Shown one piece after another: positions 44,491-53,347 of a stretch of DNA of 64,000 nt (position 1 is the first letter of the stretch; each line of letters begins with the position of its first letter). Below the pieces are notes generated by a model that was not told the origin of the DNA, did not search any database, and saw only the letters and a program-made list of their open reading frames with translations. Source of the DNA: Martinezella multihospitum (GTDB lineage: Bacteria; Pseudomonadota; Alphaproteobacteria; Rhizobiales; Rhizobiaceae); contig NZ_FMAG01000006.1 of NCBI RefSeq assembly GCF_900094585.1, positions 62,001 to 126,000 on the forward strand, written 5' to 3'. Made by a program: the position numbers and the translations under genes.

Positions 44491-46392
44491 ATGTCGGAAA
44501 CCATCGAAACCGAGCGCAACGATGTGCGCGAGGATGGTCGTCGCCCTCCCCGCGCCGTGGTCGGTTCGCATCGCGTCGAAGAGGAGATCTTCGGCAAGGT
44601 CTTCGATAGCAAGATCATCCGCCGCATATGGGCCTTCGTCAGCCCCTATCGGCGCCAGATCTATATCTCCGTTGCGGCCGTTCTGCTCTTCACCGCATCG
44701 CAGATCGTCATACCGCTCGTCATCCGACATGCGATCGACAGCGCGATGGCGCCCGGAGCTATAGATTATTCCGCACTCTGGTTGTCTCTCGCAGTTTTCA
44801 CGGTGGCCATCCTCGTCAATTACGGGGCAAGCTACGTGCAGGAAACCTATGTCGGCCAGGTCGCCGAGGAAGTGCTGTTCGACATTCGTCGGGCGATGTT
44901 TGCGCATCTGCAGCGCGTCTCACTATCCTTCATGGATAAAACGGAAGTCGGTCGCCTGATGTCGCGCCTGCAGGGTGACGTTAACTCCATGCAGGAATTC
45001 CTTGAAACTTCAGTGCTTTCCGTCGGCGACATAGCCCTGCTCTTCGGCATCGTCATCGTCATACTGTCACTCGATTTCCGGCTCGGCCTGCTGACGCTTT
45101 CCGTCATGCCGATCCTTTTCATCGTGCGGCTGTTCTGGCTGCCGAAGGCGCGCGTCGCCTTCATGAACGCGCACGAGACCAACTCCGTCACCAATGGCGC
45201 ACTGGCGGAGGCGATCCATGGCGTGCGTGCCGTCCAGGGCATGCATCGGCAGAGCGTGAACTTCTCGCTTTTCGACGACAAGGCCCACGCGAACCTTGAG
45301 ACACACCTGACCGCGGCGCGCTACGCCCAGGTGATGGTGCCGATCGTCGATACGCTGACCGGCATGGCCATGGCGATCGTCATCATCGTCGGCGGTTCGA
45401 TGGTGCTGAACCACAAGCTCGATGTCGGCATCATGGTCGCCTTCCTGTTCTACATTCAGCGCTTCTTCGACCCGATCCGTTCGCTGACCATGCAATATTC
45501 GGTCATGCAGCGCGCCATGGCGTCCGGCCAGCGACTGACCGAAGTGCTCGATGTTCCGGTCGACATCAAGGATGCGCCCGATGCGATCGAGCTGTCGCCA
45601 GACATGGATGGCTCGGTCGAATTCCGCGATGTGATCTTCGGCTACAATCCCCAGCATCCCGTGCTGAAGAATGTCAGCTTCAGGGTCAATCCGGGAGAAA
45701 CGGTGGCGCTGATCGGGCCAACGGGCTCAGGCAAGTCGAGCTCCATGGCGCTCATCCACCGCTTCTATGATGTGCAGCACGGCCAGGTATTGGTTGGCGG
45801 TCATGACGTACGCTCCCTTACCCAGGATTCGCTTGGACGCCAGATCGCCATGGTGCTGCAGGAGCCGTTCCTCTTCACCGGCACAGTGCTGGAGAACATC
45901 CGCTACAACAAGACGGAGGCGACGCGCGAAGAGGTGATCGAGGCAGCCAAGGCCGTCGGTGCGCATGAATTCATCATGCGTCTTCCGGATGGCTACGATT
46001 CCGTTCTCGGCGAGCGCGGCGGCGGTCTTTCGCTCGGCCAGCGCCAGCTCGTCAGCTTCGCCCGCGCTCTTGTCGCCGACGCCAAGATCCTCGTGCTCGA
46101 CGAAGCGACGGCGAATATCGACAGCTACACCGAAATGCTGATCCAGAAAGCGTTGGTGAAGCTGCTCGAAGGCCGCACAGGTCTCGTCATCGCCCATCGT
46201 CTGGCCACCATCCGCGAGGCCGACCGCATCATCGTGCTGCAAAACGGCCAGTTGCTTGAAAGCGGCAACCACAATCAGCTGATGGCAAACGGCAAGCTTT
46301 ACTCGAAGCTCTATAACCTCAATTATGCGTCCTTCGACGATATTCCGGAGGAGGAAGTCTCTGCTTCGGTGCCGGTGGAGTCGCGAACCTAA
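44491..46392 (+). CDS. ABC exporter half-transporter, partner of the preceding gene
   Basis: 633 residues. The ATG at 44491 lies 7 nt after GGGAGG; the ATG at 44485 abuts it. A roughly 45-residue polar N-terminal extension precedes six helices. The nucleotide-binding domain has Walker A GPTGSGKSS, a non-canonical signature LSLGQ (about residues 513-517), Walker B LVLDEAT with the catalytic Glu, and H-loop IAHRLAT. The altered signature would face the Asp-bearing Walker site of the partner, completing one degenerate site and leaving one active. Confidence 0.93.
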   Translation: MSETIETERNDVREDGRRPPRAVVGSHRVEEEIFGKVFDSKIIRRIWAFVSPYRRQIYISVAAVLLFTASQIVIPLVIRHAIDSAMAPGAIDYSALWLSLAVFTVAILVNYGASYVQETYVGQVAEEVLFDIRRAMFAHLQRVSLSFMDKTEVGRLMSRLQGDVNSMQEFLETSVLSVGDIALLFGIVIVILSLDFRLGLLTLSVMPILFIVRLFWLPKARVAFMNAHETNSVTNGALAEAIHGVRAVQGMHRQSVNFSLFDDKAHANLETHLTAARYAQVMVPIVDTLTGMAMAIVIIVGGSMVLNHKLDVGIMVAFLFYIQRFFDPIRSLTMQYSVMQRAMASGQRLTEVLDVPVDIKDAPDAIELSPDMDGSVEFRDVIFGYNPQHPVLKNVSFRVNPGETVALIGPTGSGKSSSMALIHRFYDVQHGQVLVGGHDVRSLTQDSLGRQIAMVLQEPFLFTGTVLENIRYNKTEATREEVIEAAKAVGAHEFIMRLPDGYDSVLGERGGGLSLGQRQLVSFARALVADAKILVLDEATANIDSYTEMLIQKALVKLLEGRTGLVIAHRLATIREADRIIVLQNGQLLESGNHNQLMANGKLYSKLYNLNYASFDDIPEEEVSASVPVESRT

Positions 46393-46460
46393 AGCGATTC
46401 CCGGAAAAGTGCGTAGCGGTTTTCCGCCCGGAATTGCGTGAAAACAATAAGATAGAGCAG
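46391..46460. repeat. Dispersed rhizobial intergenic palindrome
   Basis: A GATTCCCGGAAAA...TTTTCCGCCCGGAATT pattern with the inner stem CGGAAAA (46402-46408) / TTTTCCG (46420-46426) and an outer ATTCC/GGAAT. It matches the widespread palindromic repeat I recall from Rhizobiaceae intergenic regions. It lies right after the ABC operon stop. Confidence 0.55.
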
Positions 46461-46529
46461 TTCAGAAACTTCGTGACGAGCCGAACTGCTCCATACATGT
46501 CGCACGAGACTGTGAGGACATAACCAACA

Positions 46530-47120
46530 ATGGCCGACAATATTCTGGTTCTCTACGGTTCCTACCGCTCGGATCGTGTCGGCATCCGCCTCGCGAATTT
46601 TATCGTAGCCGGCCTGATTGAGCGTGGAAACGACGTGGAGCTCATCGATGCGCAGGCGGTTGGACTGCCGATGCTCGACCGAATGTACAAGGAATACCCC
46701 AAAGGTTCCGCACCGCCGGCAATGGAGGCGCTTGCGGCAAAAGTCCGGGCTGCCGACGCCTTCGTTTTCGTCACCGGCGAATACAACTGGGGTATGCAAC
46801 CCGGCCTGAAGAACCTGACCGATCATTATCTTGAAGAATGGTTCTGGCGCCCGGCGGCGATTGCCAGCTACTCCGGCGGCCGCCTTTCCGGCGCACATGC
46901 GGCGCCCGCCTGGCATGGCACTCTTTCGGAGATGGGAATGGTCGTCATTTCAAGCACGCTTGCCGTCGCCAATATTTCGGCGGCACTGGACGCTGACAGT
47001 AAACCTACCGGGAACGGAGGCGATGCGCTGGCAAGGGCTTTTCCCCGTTTTGCCGACGACCTCGCCTGGTGGACCGAGGCAGCAAAACAGCAGCGCGCTC
47101 GTAAGGCACCTCCCTATTGA
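46530..47120 (+). CDS. NADPH-dependent FMN reductase family protein
   Basis: 196 residues. Flavodoxin-like fold: ILVLYGSYRSDRVGIRLANF at the N-terminus and FVTGEYNWGMQPGLKNLTDH, the FMN-binding signature of the YieF/ArsH-like group. Probable quinone or chromate reductase activity; substrate not defined. It stands alone between the ABC pair and a leftward GNAT gene. Confidence 0.9.
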   Translation: MADNILVLYGSYRSDRVGIRLANFIVAGLIERGNDVELIDAQAVGLPMLDRMYKEYPKGSAPPAMEALAAKVRAADAFVFVTGEYNWGMQPGLKNLTDHYLEEWFWRPAAIASYSGGRLSGAHAAPAWHGTLSEMGMVVISSTLAVANISAALDADSKPTGNGGDALARAFPRFADDLAWWTEAAKQQRARKAPPY

Positions 47121-47140
47121 GGCCTCTTTGCGACGAACAA

Positions 47141-47632
47141 CTAGCTCATATAGACGACTTGTTCTGCTCCAAACCGCTGCAATCGTCGCAGCTCCTTCAT
47201 TCCTAACCTTTCGAGCAGACGACGGGACGCGGTGTTGGCAGACTGAGTTTCCGCTATCAACCGCTTGAGCCGTAGATCGTTCAGGGCAAATTCGATGACA
47301 CGCATTGCTGCTTCGGTTGCATAACCGAAGCCCCATGCATCAGGATGAAGCTGGTAAGACAGTTCATAATCCTCGCCGTCTGTGTGGCGTGAAATGCTAA
47401 TCAAGCCAAGAGGATGTCGCGCTTTTCTGGTTTCCACGAGCCATACCAACTTCCCTTCGACGGCAGAGCGATAATCAGATATCGCCGCTTCACGCTGAGC
47501 AATGGGAACGGGACCGCCGAGAAAGCGCCGCACCTCGTCATGGCTGATCAACTCTCCGATGAACGAGGCGTCGGAGGCAAGAATTTCGCGTAGGTGTAAC
47601 CGCTCCGTGGTGAAATATGGGGTCGTTGCCAT
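47141..47632 (-). CDS. GNAT family N-acetyltransferase (RimJ/RimL-like)
   Basis: 163 residues. RimJ/L features: TERLHLREILASDASFIGEL, YELSYQLHPDAWGFGYATEA (acetyl-CoA site) and ETQSANTASRRLLERLGM. Substrate may be a protein N-terminus or a small amine. Convergent with the FMN reductase and divergent from the HxlR gene. Confidence 0.9.
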   Translation of the reverse strand: MATTPYFTTERLHLREILASDASFIGELISHDEVRRFLGGPVPIAQREAAISDYRSAVEGKLVWLVETRKARHPLGLISISRHTDGEDYELSYQLHPDAWGFGYATEAAMRVIEFALNDLRLKRLIAETQSANTASRRLLERLGMKELRRLQRFGAEQVVYMS

Positions 47633-47820
47633 ATCGCTACCCTAGTGGGACTCTCCCTTAATATCAGCCCTATCAGAAGCTGAACATCTGGATTGAAACT
47701 ATCGCAAACGGATTCCGATTCACTCCATTTTATTGCTGACATCCTGATGCAAATTCCCGCAGATGTTGCGCCAACTTAGTAACTTGCATGATGATAGTTA
47801 CTCGTGCTATCTGCCTCCGC

Positions 47821-48327
47821 ATGCAAAGAACGAGCTTCAGTTCCTTCAAATGCCCTGCCGCCCGTGCGCTCGAAAGCGTGGGCGACTGGTGGAGCATTCT
47901 GATCCTGCGCGATGCGTTGCAGGGGCTGAGCCGGTTCGACGAATTCCAGAAAAATCTCGGTATTGCGCCGAACATCCTGACACGGCGCCTCAAGCATCTG
48001 ACCGATGAAGGCCTGTTCGAGCGGCGACCCTATCAAGAGCGGCCGCCGCGCTACGAATATGTGCTGACCGGCAAGGGCCGGGATTTCTTCCCTGTGCTGA
48101 TGGCGCTCTTCACCTGGGGCAATCGGCATTTGCCCGCCGAAGACGTCGCAATGCGCCTTGTCGACGCCAATACCGGTGAGGATCGCGACCCGCTTCTCAT
48201 CGACCGCGTCACCGGCCGCGCCTTTAAACCCGAAGACACGATGCTCGTGCCCGGGCCTGCGGCCGATGACATCGTTCATGAACGCATCGCTCAGATGAAA
48301 GCATGGTTTCTAGGCTTCGACGCCTGA
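47821..48327 (+). CDS. HxlR family transcriptional regulator
   Basis: 168 residues. The start at 47821 (MQRTSFSSF) fits the family N-terminus; a longer reading from 47788 is possible. HxlR winged helix: CPAARALESVGDWWSILILR, LGIAPNILTRRLKHLTDEGL and RYEYVLTGKGRDFFPVLMAL. One Cys (in FKCPAA) is conserved in redox- or aldehyde-sensing members. It lies 17 bp before the FabF-like gene, so it probably controls that gene. Confidence 0.9.
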   Translation: MQRTSFSSFKCPAARALESVGDWWSILILRDALQGLSRFDEFQKNLGIAPNILTRRLKHLTDEGLFERRPYQERPPRYEYVLTGKGRDFFPVLMALFTWGNRHLPAEDVAMRLVDANTGEDRDPLLIDRVTGRAFKPEDTMLVPGPAADDIVHERIAQMKAWFLGFDA

Positions 48328-48344
48328 TCGAATAGGAGCAAGAC

Positions 48345-49610
48345 ATGGATCGTATCGTCGTCACCGGCATGGGACTGGTTTCTCCCCTGGGCGTGGGTGT
48401 CAATGCAAGCTGGAAACGGCTGGTCGAGGGGCGCTCCGGCCTCAGGCTGCTGCCTGAGGAAATGGTAGGTGATCTCACCGCCAAGATCGGCGGTGTTGTT
48501 CCCGACATCGCGGAAGATCCCGAAGCCGGCTTCGATGTCGACCGCTATGTGCCCGTCAAAGACCAGAAGAAGATGGATCGTTTCATTCTCCTCGCCATGG
48601 CGGCAGCAGAGGAGGCGATCCTGCAGGCCGGCTGGCAACCGACTGACGTCGGCGCTCTGGAACGGACGGCCACGATCATTGCATCGGGTGTCGGTGGCTT
48701 TCCCGCCATTGCCGATGCCGTGCGCACGGCCGAGACAAAGGGTGTGCGCCGCCTTTCGCCCTTCACTATCCCCTCCTTCCTCGTCAACCTCGCCACCGGC
48801 CAAGTGAGTATCCGTTACGGATACAAGGGGCCGCTCGGCGCACCGGTTACAGCATGTGCTGCCAGCGTCCAGGCGATCGGCGACGCGGCACGGCTGATCC
48901 GCTCAGGCGAGGCCGATATCGCCATCTGCGGCGGTGCCGAAGCCTGCATCGACAAGGTGAGCCTTGGCGGCTTCGCTGCCGCGCGCGCTCTCTCGACCGG
49001 CTTCAGCAACCGGCCGGAAGAAGCCTCCCGCCCCTTCGACAGCGGTCGTGACGGTTTCGTCATGGGCGAAGGCGCCGGCATGCTTGTCATCGAGACCTTG
49101 GAGCATGCCCTTGCGCGTGGCGCGACGCCGCTTGCCGAGCTTGTCGGCTATGGCACCGCCGCCGACGCCTATCACATGACCGCCGGACCGGAAGACGGCG
49201 ATGGCGCGCGCCGGGCCATGCTTGCGGCACTTTCCCAGGCTCGCATTTCGCCAGCAGAGGTCAAGCATCTGAATGCGCATGCGACATCGACCCAGGTCGG
49301 CGACCGAGGCGAGATGGAAGCCATCAAGACTGTTTTCGGCCGCGAAGGTGCGATTGCCGTCAGCGGTACGAAGGCGGCGACCGGCCATCTGCTGGGTGCC
49401 GCCGGCGGTATGGAAGCCATCTTCACGATTATGGCTCTGCGTGATCAGATCGCCCCGCCGACGCGCAATCTGCAGGATCCGGATCAAGCGGCCGAAGGCA
49501 TCGACATCGTCGGCACCACCGCGCGCCCGATGGCCATGGAGTATGCGATCTCCAATGGCTTCGGTTTCGGTGGCGTCAACGCCAGCGCGCTCTTCCGCCG
49601 CTGGCAATAA
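48345..49610 (+). CDS. Beta-ketoacyl-ACP synthase II (FabF-like), stand-alone
   Basis: 421 residues. Thiolase fold with the Cys-His-His triad: PVTACAASVQAIGDAARL, NAHATSTQVGD and GTKAATGHLLGAAGGMEA. It condenses malonyl-ACP with acyl-ACP. No acpP, fabD or fabG neighbours are present; it is coupled only to an HxlR regulator. It may serve a special lipid or an adaptive membrane response rather than bulk synthesis (inference). Confidence 0.92.
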   Translation: MDRIVVTGMGLVSPLGVGVNASWKRLVEGRSGLRLLPEEMVGDLTAKIGGVVPDIAEDPEAGFDVDRYVPVKDQKKMDRFILLAMAAAEEAILQAGWQPTDVGALERTATIIASGVGGFPAIADAVRTAETKGVRRLSPFTIPSFLVNLATGQVSIRYGYKGPLGAPVTACAASVQAIGDAARLIRSGEADIAICGGAEACIDKVSLGGFAAARALSTGFSNRPEEASRPFDSGRDGFVMGEGAGMLVIETLEHALARGATPLAELVGYGTAADAYHMTAGPEDGDGARRAMLAALSQARISPAEVKHLNAHATSTQVGDRGEMEAIKTVFGREGAIAVSGTKAATGHLLGAAGGMEAIFTIMALRDQIAPPTRNLQDPDQAAEGIDIVGTTARPMAMEYAISNGFGFGGVNASALFRRWQ

Positions 49611-49667
49611 TCACTTCTGCTTGAGATCAAAGCGCGCTAAGCTCTTCCCATATGGCTGGGGACGGAC

Positions 49668-50090
49668 ATGCGCGCTTTTTCCATAGCCGCTTTTCTCTGC
49701 TGCATAGCCTTCGCGCCGGCCGCCTATGCGGAAGATCCGGTGCAGACGGCGCAGAGCCTCATTGAGCAACAAATCGAGGCCTTTCTGCACGATGATGCGG
49801 CGACCGCCTATTCCTTCGCCGCACCCGGCATCAAGGCACTCTTCCCCGATAAGGACAGCTTCTTCGCCATGGTGAAGAGGAGCTACCAACCAGTCTATCA
49901 TCCCGGCAACTATGCCTTCGGCAAAAGCCGGGCGATCGACAACGGCGCAGTCGTTTATCAGGAGGTGTTGATCACAGGTACCGATGATAAGGACTGGACG
50001 GCGATCTATCAGATAACCCGTCAACCCGACGGTAGTTACAAGATCAATGGCGTGCAGATACTCCCGAAAGCAACGAGCGAGGGCATCTGA
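49668..50090 (+). CDS. DUF4864 domain exported protein
   Basis: 140 residues with a signal peptide (cleavage after AYA). The domain is visible as IEQQIEAFLHDDAATAYSFA, FPDKDSFFAMVKRSYQPVY and a cystatin-like sheet (WTAIYQITRQPDGSYKINGV). Periplasmic, function unknown. It follows the FabF-like gene after 57 bp on the same strand. Confidence 0.85.
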   Translation: MRAFSIAAFLCCIAFAPAAYAEDPVQTAQSLIEQQIEAFLHDDAATAYSFAAPGIKALFPDKDSFFAMVKRSYQPVYHPGNYAFGKSRAIDNGAVVYQEVLITGTDDKDWTAIYQITRQPDGSYKINGVQILPKATSEGI

Positions 50091-50105
50091 GATGGCTCGG
50101 CCCAA

Positions 50106-50141
50106 ATGAAAACAGCGCGCCTCTAAGAAAGAGACGCGCTG
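50106..50141 (-). terminator. Terminator of the SleB-like gene
   Basis: CAGCGCG and CTCT pair with AGAG and CGCGCTG around a 5-nt loop with one mismatch. On the minus strand it is followed by TTTTCATTT. Confidence 0.65.
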
Positions 50142-50165
50142 CTCAAGGGTTTGGGCCAGTTGCTG

Positions 50166-51056
50166 CTAGCCGCGAATTCTAAGCGAATTTCCCGCCGGCG
50201 CGTTGCCGTCGAATTCCGGGCGCGGCTGCGGAATGACGACCGTCGATGCCGGCATTGGCGTATTCGTGTAGGTGGTTTCGCCGCTCGAAAGCGGTCCCGA
50301 AATCGCCATGTCCGTGGGTGCCGGTGTCGGGATCGGTACCGCAGCCGGGATCAGAACGGCGCTCTGCGGCATCGTCACCACCGGGTTGGAGACAGGCGTA
50401 AAGGCCGCGACGGTCGAAGTCGTCGGCGCCGGCTGCATTTCCGGCAGGACGAACGGAGATTGCGGCGCGCCCTGCGTGGGCACGTAATTCATCGCAACCT
50501 CATAGGCCGGAAGCGGCGCAGGCGTCTGCAATTCGCCATCGTGACCACGCTTCTCATAGAACGCGTTGCCGCCGGCGTAAGCGACGTAGTGCATATTATC
50601 GTATGGGAATCTCAGGCCTTCGGTATGGAAGAACATCGCGTCCTTCACCTGGGGATGCCGCTCGCCGCGCAGGATCTTCGAGGCAGCAACTTCGAGATCG
50701 GGCTTTGCCTGATCCTTGACTTCCCTGGTCATCACGCCTGGCGCGAACTGCCTCTCCTGAGAGACCACGCCACAGATCGTGGGCGGATAGGCACCGGAGG
50801 TCAGTCTGTTCATCACGACCGTGCCAACGGCCATGTAACCGCCGGGATCGGAGCGTTCCGACTCGAAGTACATGGCACGTTCGAGACAGTCCTTGTCCTT
50901 CATCGTGTAATTATACGTCACCTTTGCCCCACGAATGGGCTTGGTGGTATTACTGGGGGTAGCTGTTGTCTTCTGTGTCGTCGTGCAGCTGGTAGCGGCC
51001 AGACCGACGACCAATAGCCCCGAAAGACATGCCCCGAATTTGCGTTGCGCCCTCAA
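50166..51056 (-). CDS. Cell wall hydrolase, SleB family lipoprotein
   Basis: 296 residues from a TTG complementary to 51054-51056, with AGGAGG 9 nt upstream; this gives a clean lipoprotein signal with lipobox LAATSC. Hydrolase_2 (SleB) core: DCLERAMYFESERSDPGGYM with the catalytic Glu, TICGVVSQERQFAPGV, HTEGLRFPYDNMHYVAYAGG. The C-terminal 100 residues are Pro/Thr-rich and low in complexity. It would act as a peptidoglycan lytic transglycosylase at the outer membrane. Confidence 0.88.
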   Translation of the reverse strand: MRAQRKFGACLSGLLVVGLAATSCTTTQKTTATPSNTTKPIRGAKVTYNYTMKDKDCLERAMYFESERSDPGGYMAVGTVVMNRLTSGAYPPTICGVVSQERQFAPGVMTREVKDQAKPDLEVAASKILRGERHPQVKDAMFFHTEGLRFPYDNMHYVAYAGGNAFYEKRGHDGELQTPAPLPAYEVAMNYVPTQGAPQSPFVLPEMQPAPTTSTVAAFTPVSNPVVTMPQSAVLIPAAVPIPTPAPTDMAISGPLSSGETTYTNTPMPASTVVIPQPRPEFDGNAPAGNSLRIRG

Positions 51057-51309
51057 CGGCAAGTGCCTCCTATTTTCGGTAGTACAGCCCTTATCGATCA
51101 AGAGAATGCGTTTTAGCCGGATTTTTTCAAAATTCCAAGCGGCCACGCAATCAAATCAGCCAATGACGTTTTTCAAAGGCGGATGGACCGTTTATTCCGA
51201 TTCGCTATTTTTCCCAATGCTTTATTGTCGCCAAACTCATTTTGAAGCACGGCCGGAAGCGGAAATTGCCCGAGGCAAGCCCGTTCCAGCCGGCTCAAAA
51301 TGATGTTTA

Positions 51310-51735
51310 TTAAGGATAGCAATCAATCGATAATAAATGATTTACCAACAGCGCAAGCTCCATGCGCCAGCCGACTTCGATGAGGATTCGCCCCGGTGCA
51401 AAACAATAAAACGACCAATTGCCACGTATGGCCGAAGGTGGTTTCCAGATTTCACTGCCGCTCGATTTCGCCCGCTCGAACAGCAGATCGACCGCCTCGC
51501 GAGAGGGCTGCATGAAGCCGATATGATAGGTATTGCGACCGACGGAGACGCCATCGGCGCCGCCGAATTTCTCGACCGGCCGGCTGATGACAAGTTCAAG
51601 CCCGGCATCGTCTCGAAGGATGGCGAGGCCATTTGCGCCCCGCGTTTCCACCTCCGTCAGGCCGAATACGGAAACAAAAAAATCCCGGGTCGCAGCGACA
51701 TCGGGAACATGCAGATCCAGGTGGTTCAGTCTCAT
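51310..51735 (-). CDS. VOC family (glyoxalase/bleomycin resistance-like) protein
   Basis: 141 residues from the ATG complementary to 51733-51735, preceded by GGAG. The two beta-alpha-beta modules of the VOC fold are LNHLDLHVPDVAATRDFFVS and NTYHIGFMQPSREAVDLLFE, ending in ILIEVGWR. Metal ligands His and Glu are plausible. Substrate unknown; the C-terminal 20 residues are non-conserved-looking. Confidence 0.85.
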   Translation of the reverse strand: MRLNHLDLHVPDVAATRDFFVSVFGLTEVETRGANGLAILRDDAGLELVISRPVEKFGGADGVSVGRNTYHIGFMQPSREAVDLLFERAKSSGSEIWKPPSAIRGNWSFYCFAPGRILIEVGWRMELALLVNHLLSIDCYP

Positions 51736-52067
51736 GACAGCTCCAAAAGGCTTTCCCGCGGAGACATGTCGGTCGATCCGGCCCACGCCAACGCGAGACA
51801 CTCGACCACAATGGCCAAGTTCCGCGTCGTGGGTTCTCACGCCAATGGCGAGGAGCAGAGCTTCAAATAGAAGGGGTCGGGCTTACCGATCCGCCCCTGC
51901 CTTTTTCGACGAAGTCCAACTAACGCTAAATCGGAATCGAGGCAAGGCCTGCATCAAGACCTTATCGCTGCCGGATCAAACCGACTCGAGATCACCCCTC
52001 ACCCGGTTTTCCCGCGCCTCGGCCATGAAATCGGCAAAACTGCTTTCATCTACCGAACGGCTGGGCG
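51736..52067. other. Intergenic with a tgt-end remnant
   Basis: No intact gene. 51976-52051 is a diverged copy of the tgt 3' end (separate entry). The rest shows nothing recognisable. Confidence 0.55.
51976..52051 (-). pseudogene. Fragment of tgt 3' end
   Basis: Aligns without gaps to the last 76 bp of tgt (53348-53423), including 16 identical bases in a row (CGGCCATGAAATCGGC) and about three quarters identity overall. The frame and stop are kept: SSFADFMAEARENRVRGDL against RFADFMAETQENWARGDL in Tgt. No tgt body precedes it. Both copies are on the same strand, 1372 bp apart. Confidence 0.8.
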
Positions 52068-52607
52068 TCACAGGCCCTTGTTCCAAGGCATTCGGCCCAG
52101 CACCAAGGCAAGACCGCACCAGCCAGAAATGCCGGCAACGGCCAATGCCGCACCGAAGAAAGCCGCGACAGCGAATCCGACCGGTGTTACAAAATAGCCC
52201 GCCAGCACAGAGAACAGCACCAGCAGTCCGACCGTGATCTGGACCTGCCGGAAGATCGACACACGCGGCGCGGACAAGCTTGCTCCGATAACGGGAAGTC
52301 CTGCAGCCTTCCAGGCGGTGATGCCACCGGTCAGATTGAAGGGTTCACGAGCCTCCGCATCCGAGGAACGAAAAGCTTCGCATGCTTTTTCGCCACGGCC
52401 GCCCTTCAGGCATTGGAAGATCACCTTCTTTCCAGAGGGAATGGCCAGGAGGGACGATATTCTCGCCACCTGCGATAGCGGAACCGAGATGGCGCCGGGG
52501 ATATGTTCGCCACGGAATTCATCAGGCTCGCGTACGTCGACCAGCACCGCCTCTCCGGACAAGAGCCATTCACGGGCCTGTTGGCTATCGATAGTTTCGA
52601 TCGGCAT
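52068..52607 (-). CDS. Rhodanese with YgaP-like membrane domain
   Basis: 179 residues. The ATG complementary to 52605-52607 follows AAGGA. Rhodanese domain at residues 1-110 with the active loop FQCLKGGRGEKA (CxxxGxR type). It is followed by two membrane helices of the DUF2892/YgaP type (VQITVGLLVLFSVLAGYFVT and a second), ending MPWNKGL. It moves sulfane sulfur at the inner membrane. It is 5 bp after the BigR-like regulator gene, so one operon. Confidence 0.92.
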   Translation of the reverse strand: MPIETIDSQQAREWLLSGEAVLVDVREPDEFRGEHIPGAISVPLSQVARISSLLAIPSGKKVIFQCLKGGRGEKACEAFRSSDAEAREPFNLTGGITAWKAAGLPVIGASLSAPRVSIFRQVQITVGLLVLFSVLAGYFVTPVGFAVAAFFGAALAVAGISGWCGLALVLGRMPWNKGL

Positions 52608-52612
52608 GATTG

Positions 52613-52918
52613 CTAGTCCTTTTTGCAAAAGCGGTTGTAGAGAACCTGCATGATCTCCAGCGCGGCAGGATCGCTGATGTAGTAGTAAAGCGTGCGGTGA
52701 TCGCGCCGATAATCGACGAGTCCCTCCTTCTTCAATTTCGCCAGATGCTGAGACATCGATGTCTGGCCAATAGACGTTTCCGCGATCAGAGCCGTGACGC
52801 TCTTCTCGCCGCTCGCAAGCTGACAGAGGATAAGCAGTCGGCTGGGATTGGCGAGACCACTCAGGAAATCCGCTGCACCGCCCGCCTTTTCCTGCATTTC
52901 CAACATGAAGTCAGTCAT
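52613..52918 (-). CDS. ArsR family persulfide-responsive repressor, BigR/SqrR-like
   Basis: 101 residues. Winged helix: LSGLANPSRLLILCQLASGE, IGQTSMSQHLAKLKKEGLVD, DHRTLYYYIS. Two cysteines, Cys32 (LLILCQLASGEKSV) and Cys98 (YNRFCKKD), occupy the places of the redox pair in BigR/SqrR, which form a polysulfide bridge and release DNA. It is co-transcribed with the rhodanese gene and divergent from the AhpD-like gene, so it probably controls both through the dyad at 52935-52970. Confidence 0.9.
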   Translation of the reverse strand: MTDFMLEMQEKAGGAADFLSGLANPSRLLILCQLASGEKSVTALIAETSIGQTSMSQHLAKLKKEGLVDYRRDHRTLYYYISDPAALEIMQVLYNRFCKKD

Positions 52919-52934
52919 GATTCCCTGCCTTTAC

Positions 52935-52970
52935 ATTTCATATTTTTATGATATCAATTTTTTATGAAAT
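52935..52970. promoter_or_regulatory. BigR-type operator dyad
   Basis: ATTTCATA (52935-52942) / TATGAAAT (52963-52970) with the palindrome TGATATCA (52949-52956) at exactly the same centre. It lies in the 78-bp divergent region. Confidence 0.65.
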
Positions 52971-52996
52971 GAAAAGCGAAGAATTGGAGATGGAAA

Positions 52997-53341
52997 ATGA
53001 CCAAGGACTACAAAGAGATAACGCGCGACATCTCTGCTTATACGAGCGAATTGCGCAAACTTTCACCGGATGCGATGCAAGGTTTTTATGCACTCGCCAA
53101 GGGCGCGAGCGCCGATGGAGCTCTCGACAAAAAGACCAAAGAACTGATCGCACTCGCTATCGGCATCACCCAGCGATGCGATGGATGCATTGGCTTCCAC
53201 GCCAAGGCTCTGAAGGAATTGGGGGCAACTCGTCAGGAAATTGCCGAGGTCATGGCGATGAGCGTCTATATGGGCGGCGGGCCGGCGCTGATGTATGCCG
53301 CAGACGCGCTACGCGCCTATGACCAATTCAGCGCCGTATGA
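52997..53341 (+). CDS. Carboxymuconolactone decarboxylase/AhpD-like protein
   Basis: 114 residues. All-helical AhpD-like fold with the CxxC site QRCDGCIGFHAKALKELGA, whose His/Glu relay residues are partly visible, and the N-terminal LSPDAMQGFYALAKGA. Such proteins act as disulfide reductases or peroxidatic partners. Divergent from the BigR-like gene and sharing the operator, so probably part of the sulfur or oxidant response. It ends 6 bp before the tgt stop (convergent). Confidence 0.9.
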   Translation: MTKDYKEITRDISAYTSELRKLSPDAMQGFYALAKGASADGALDKKTKELIALAIGITQRCDGCIGFHAKALKELGATRQEIAEVMAMSVYMGGGPALMYAADALRAYDQFSAV

Positions 53342-53347
53342 ACCTCT

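Noticed and set aside
43157..44491. 444-residue leftward frame
   Set aside because: Antisense of the first ABC half-transporter, low-complexity composition, no domain.
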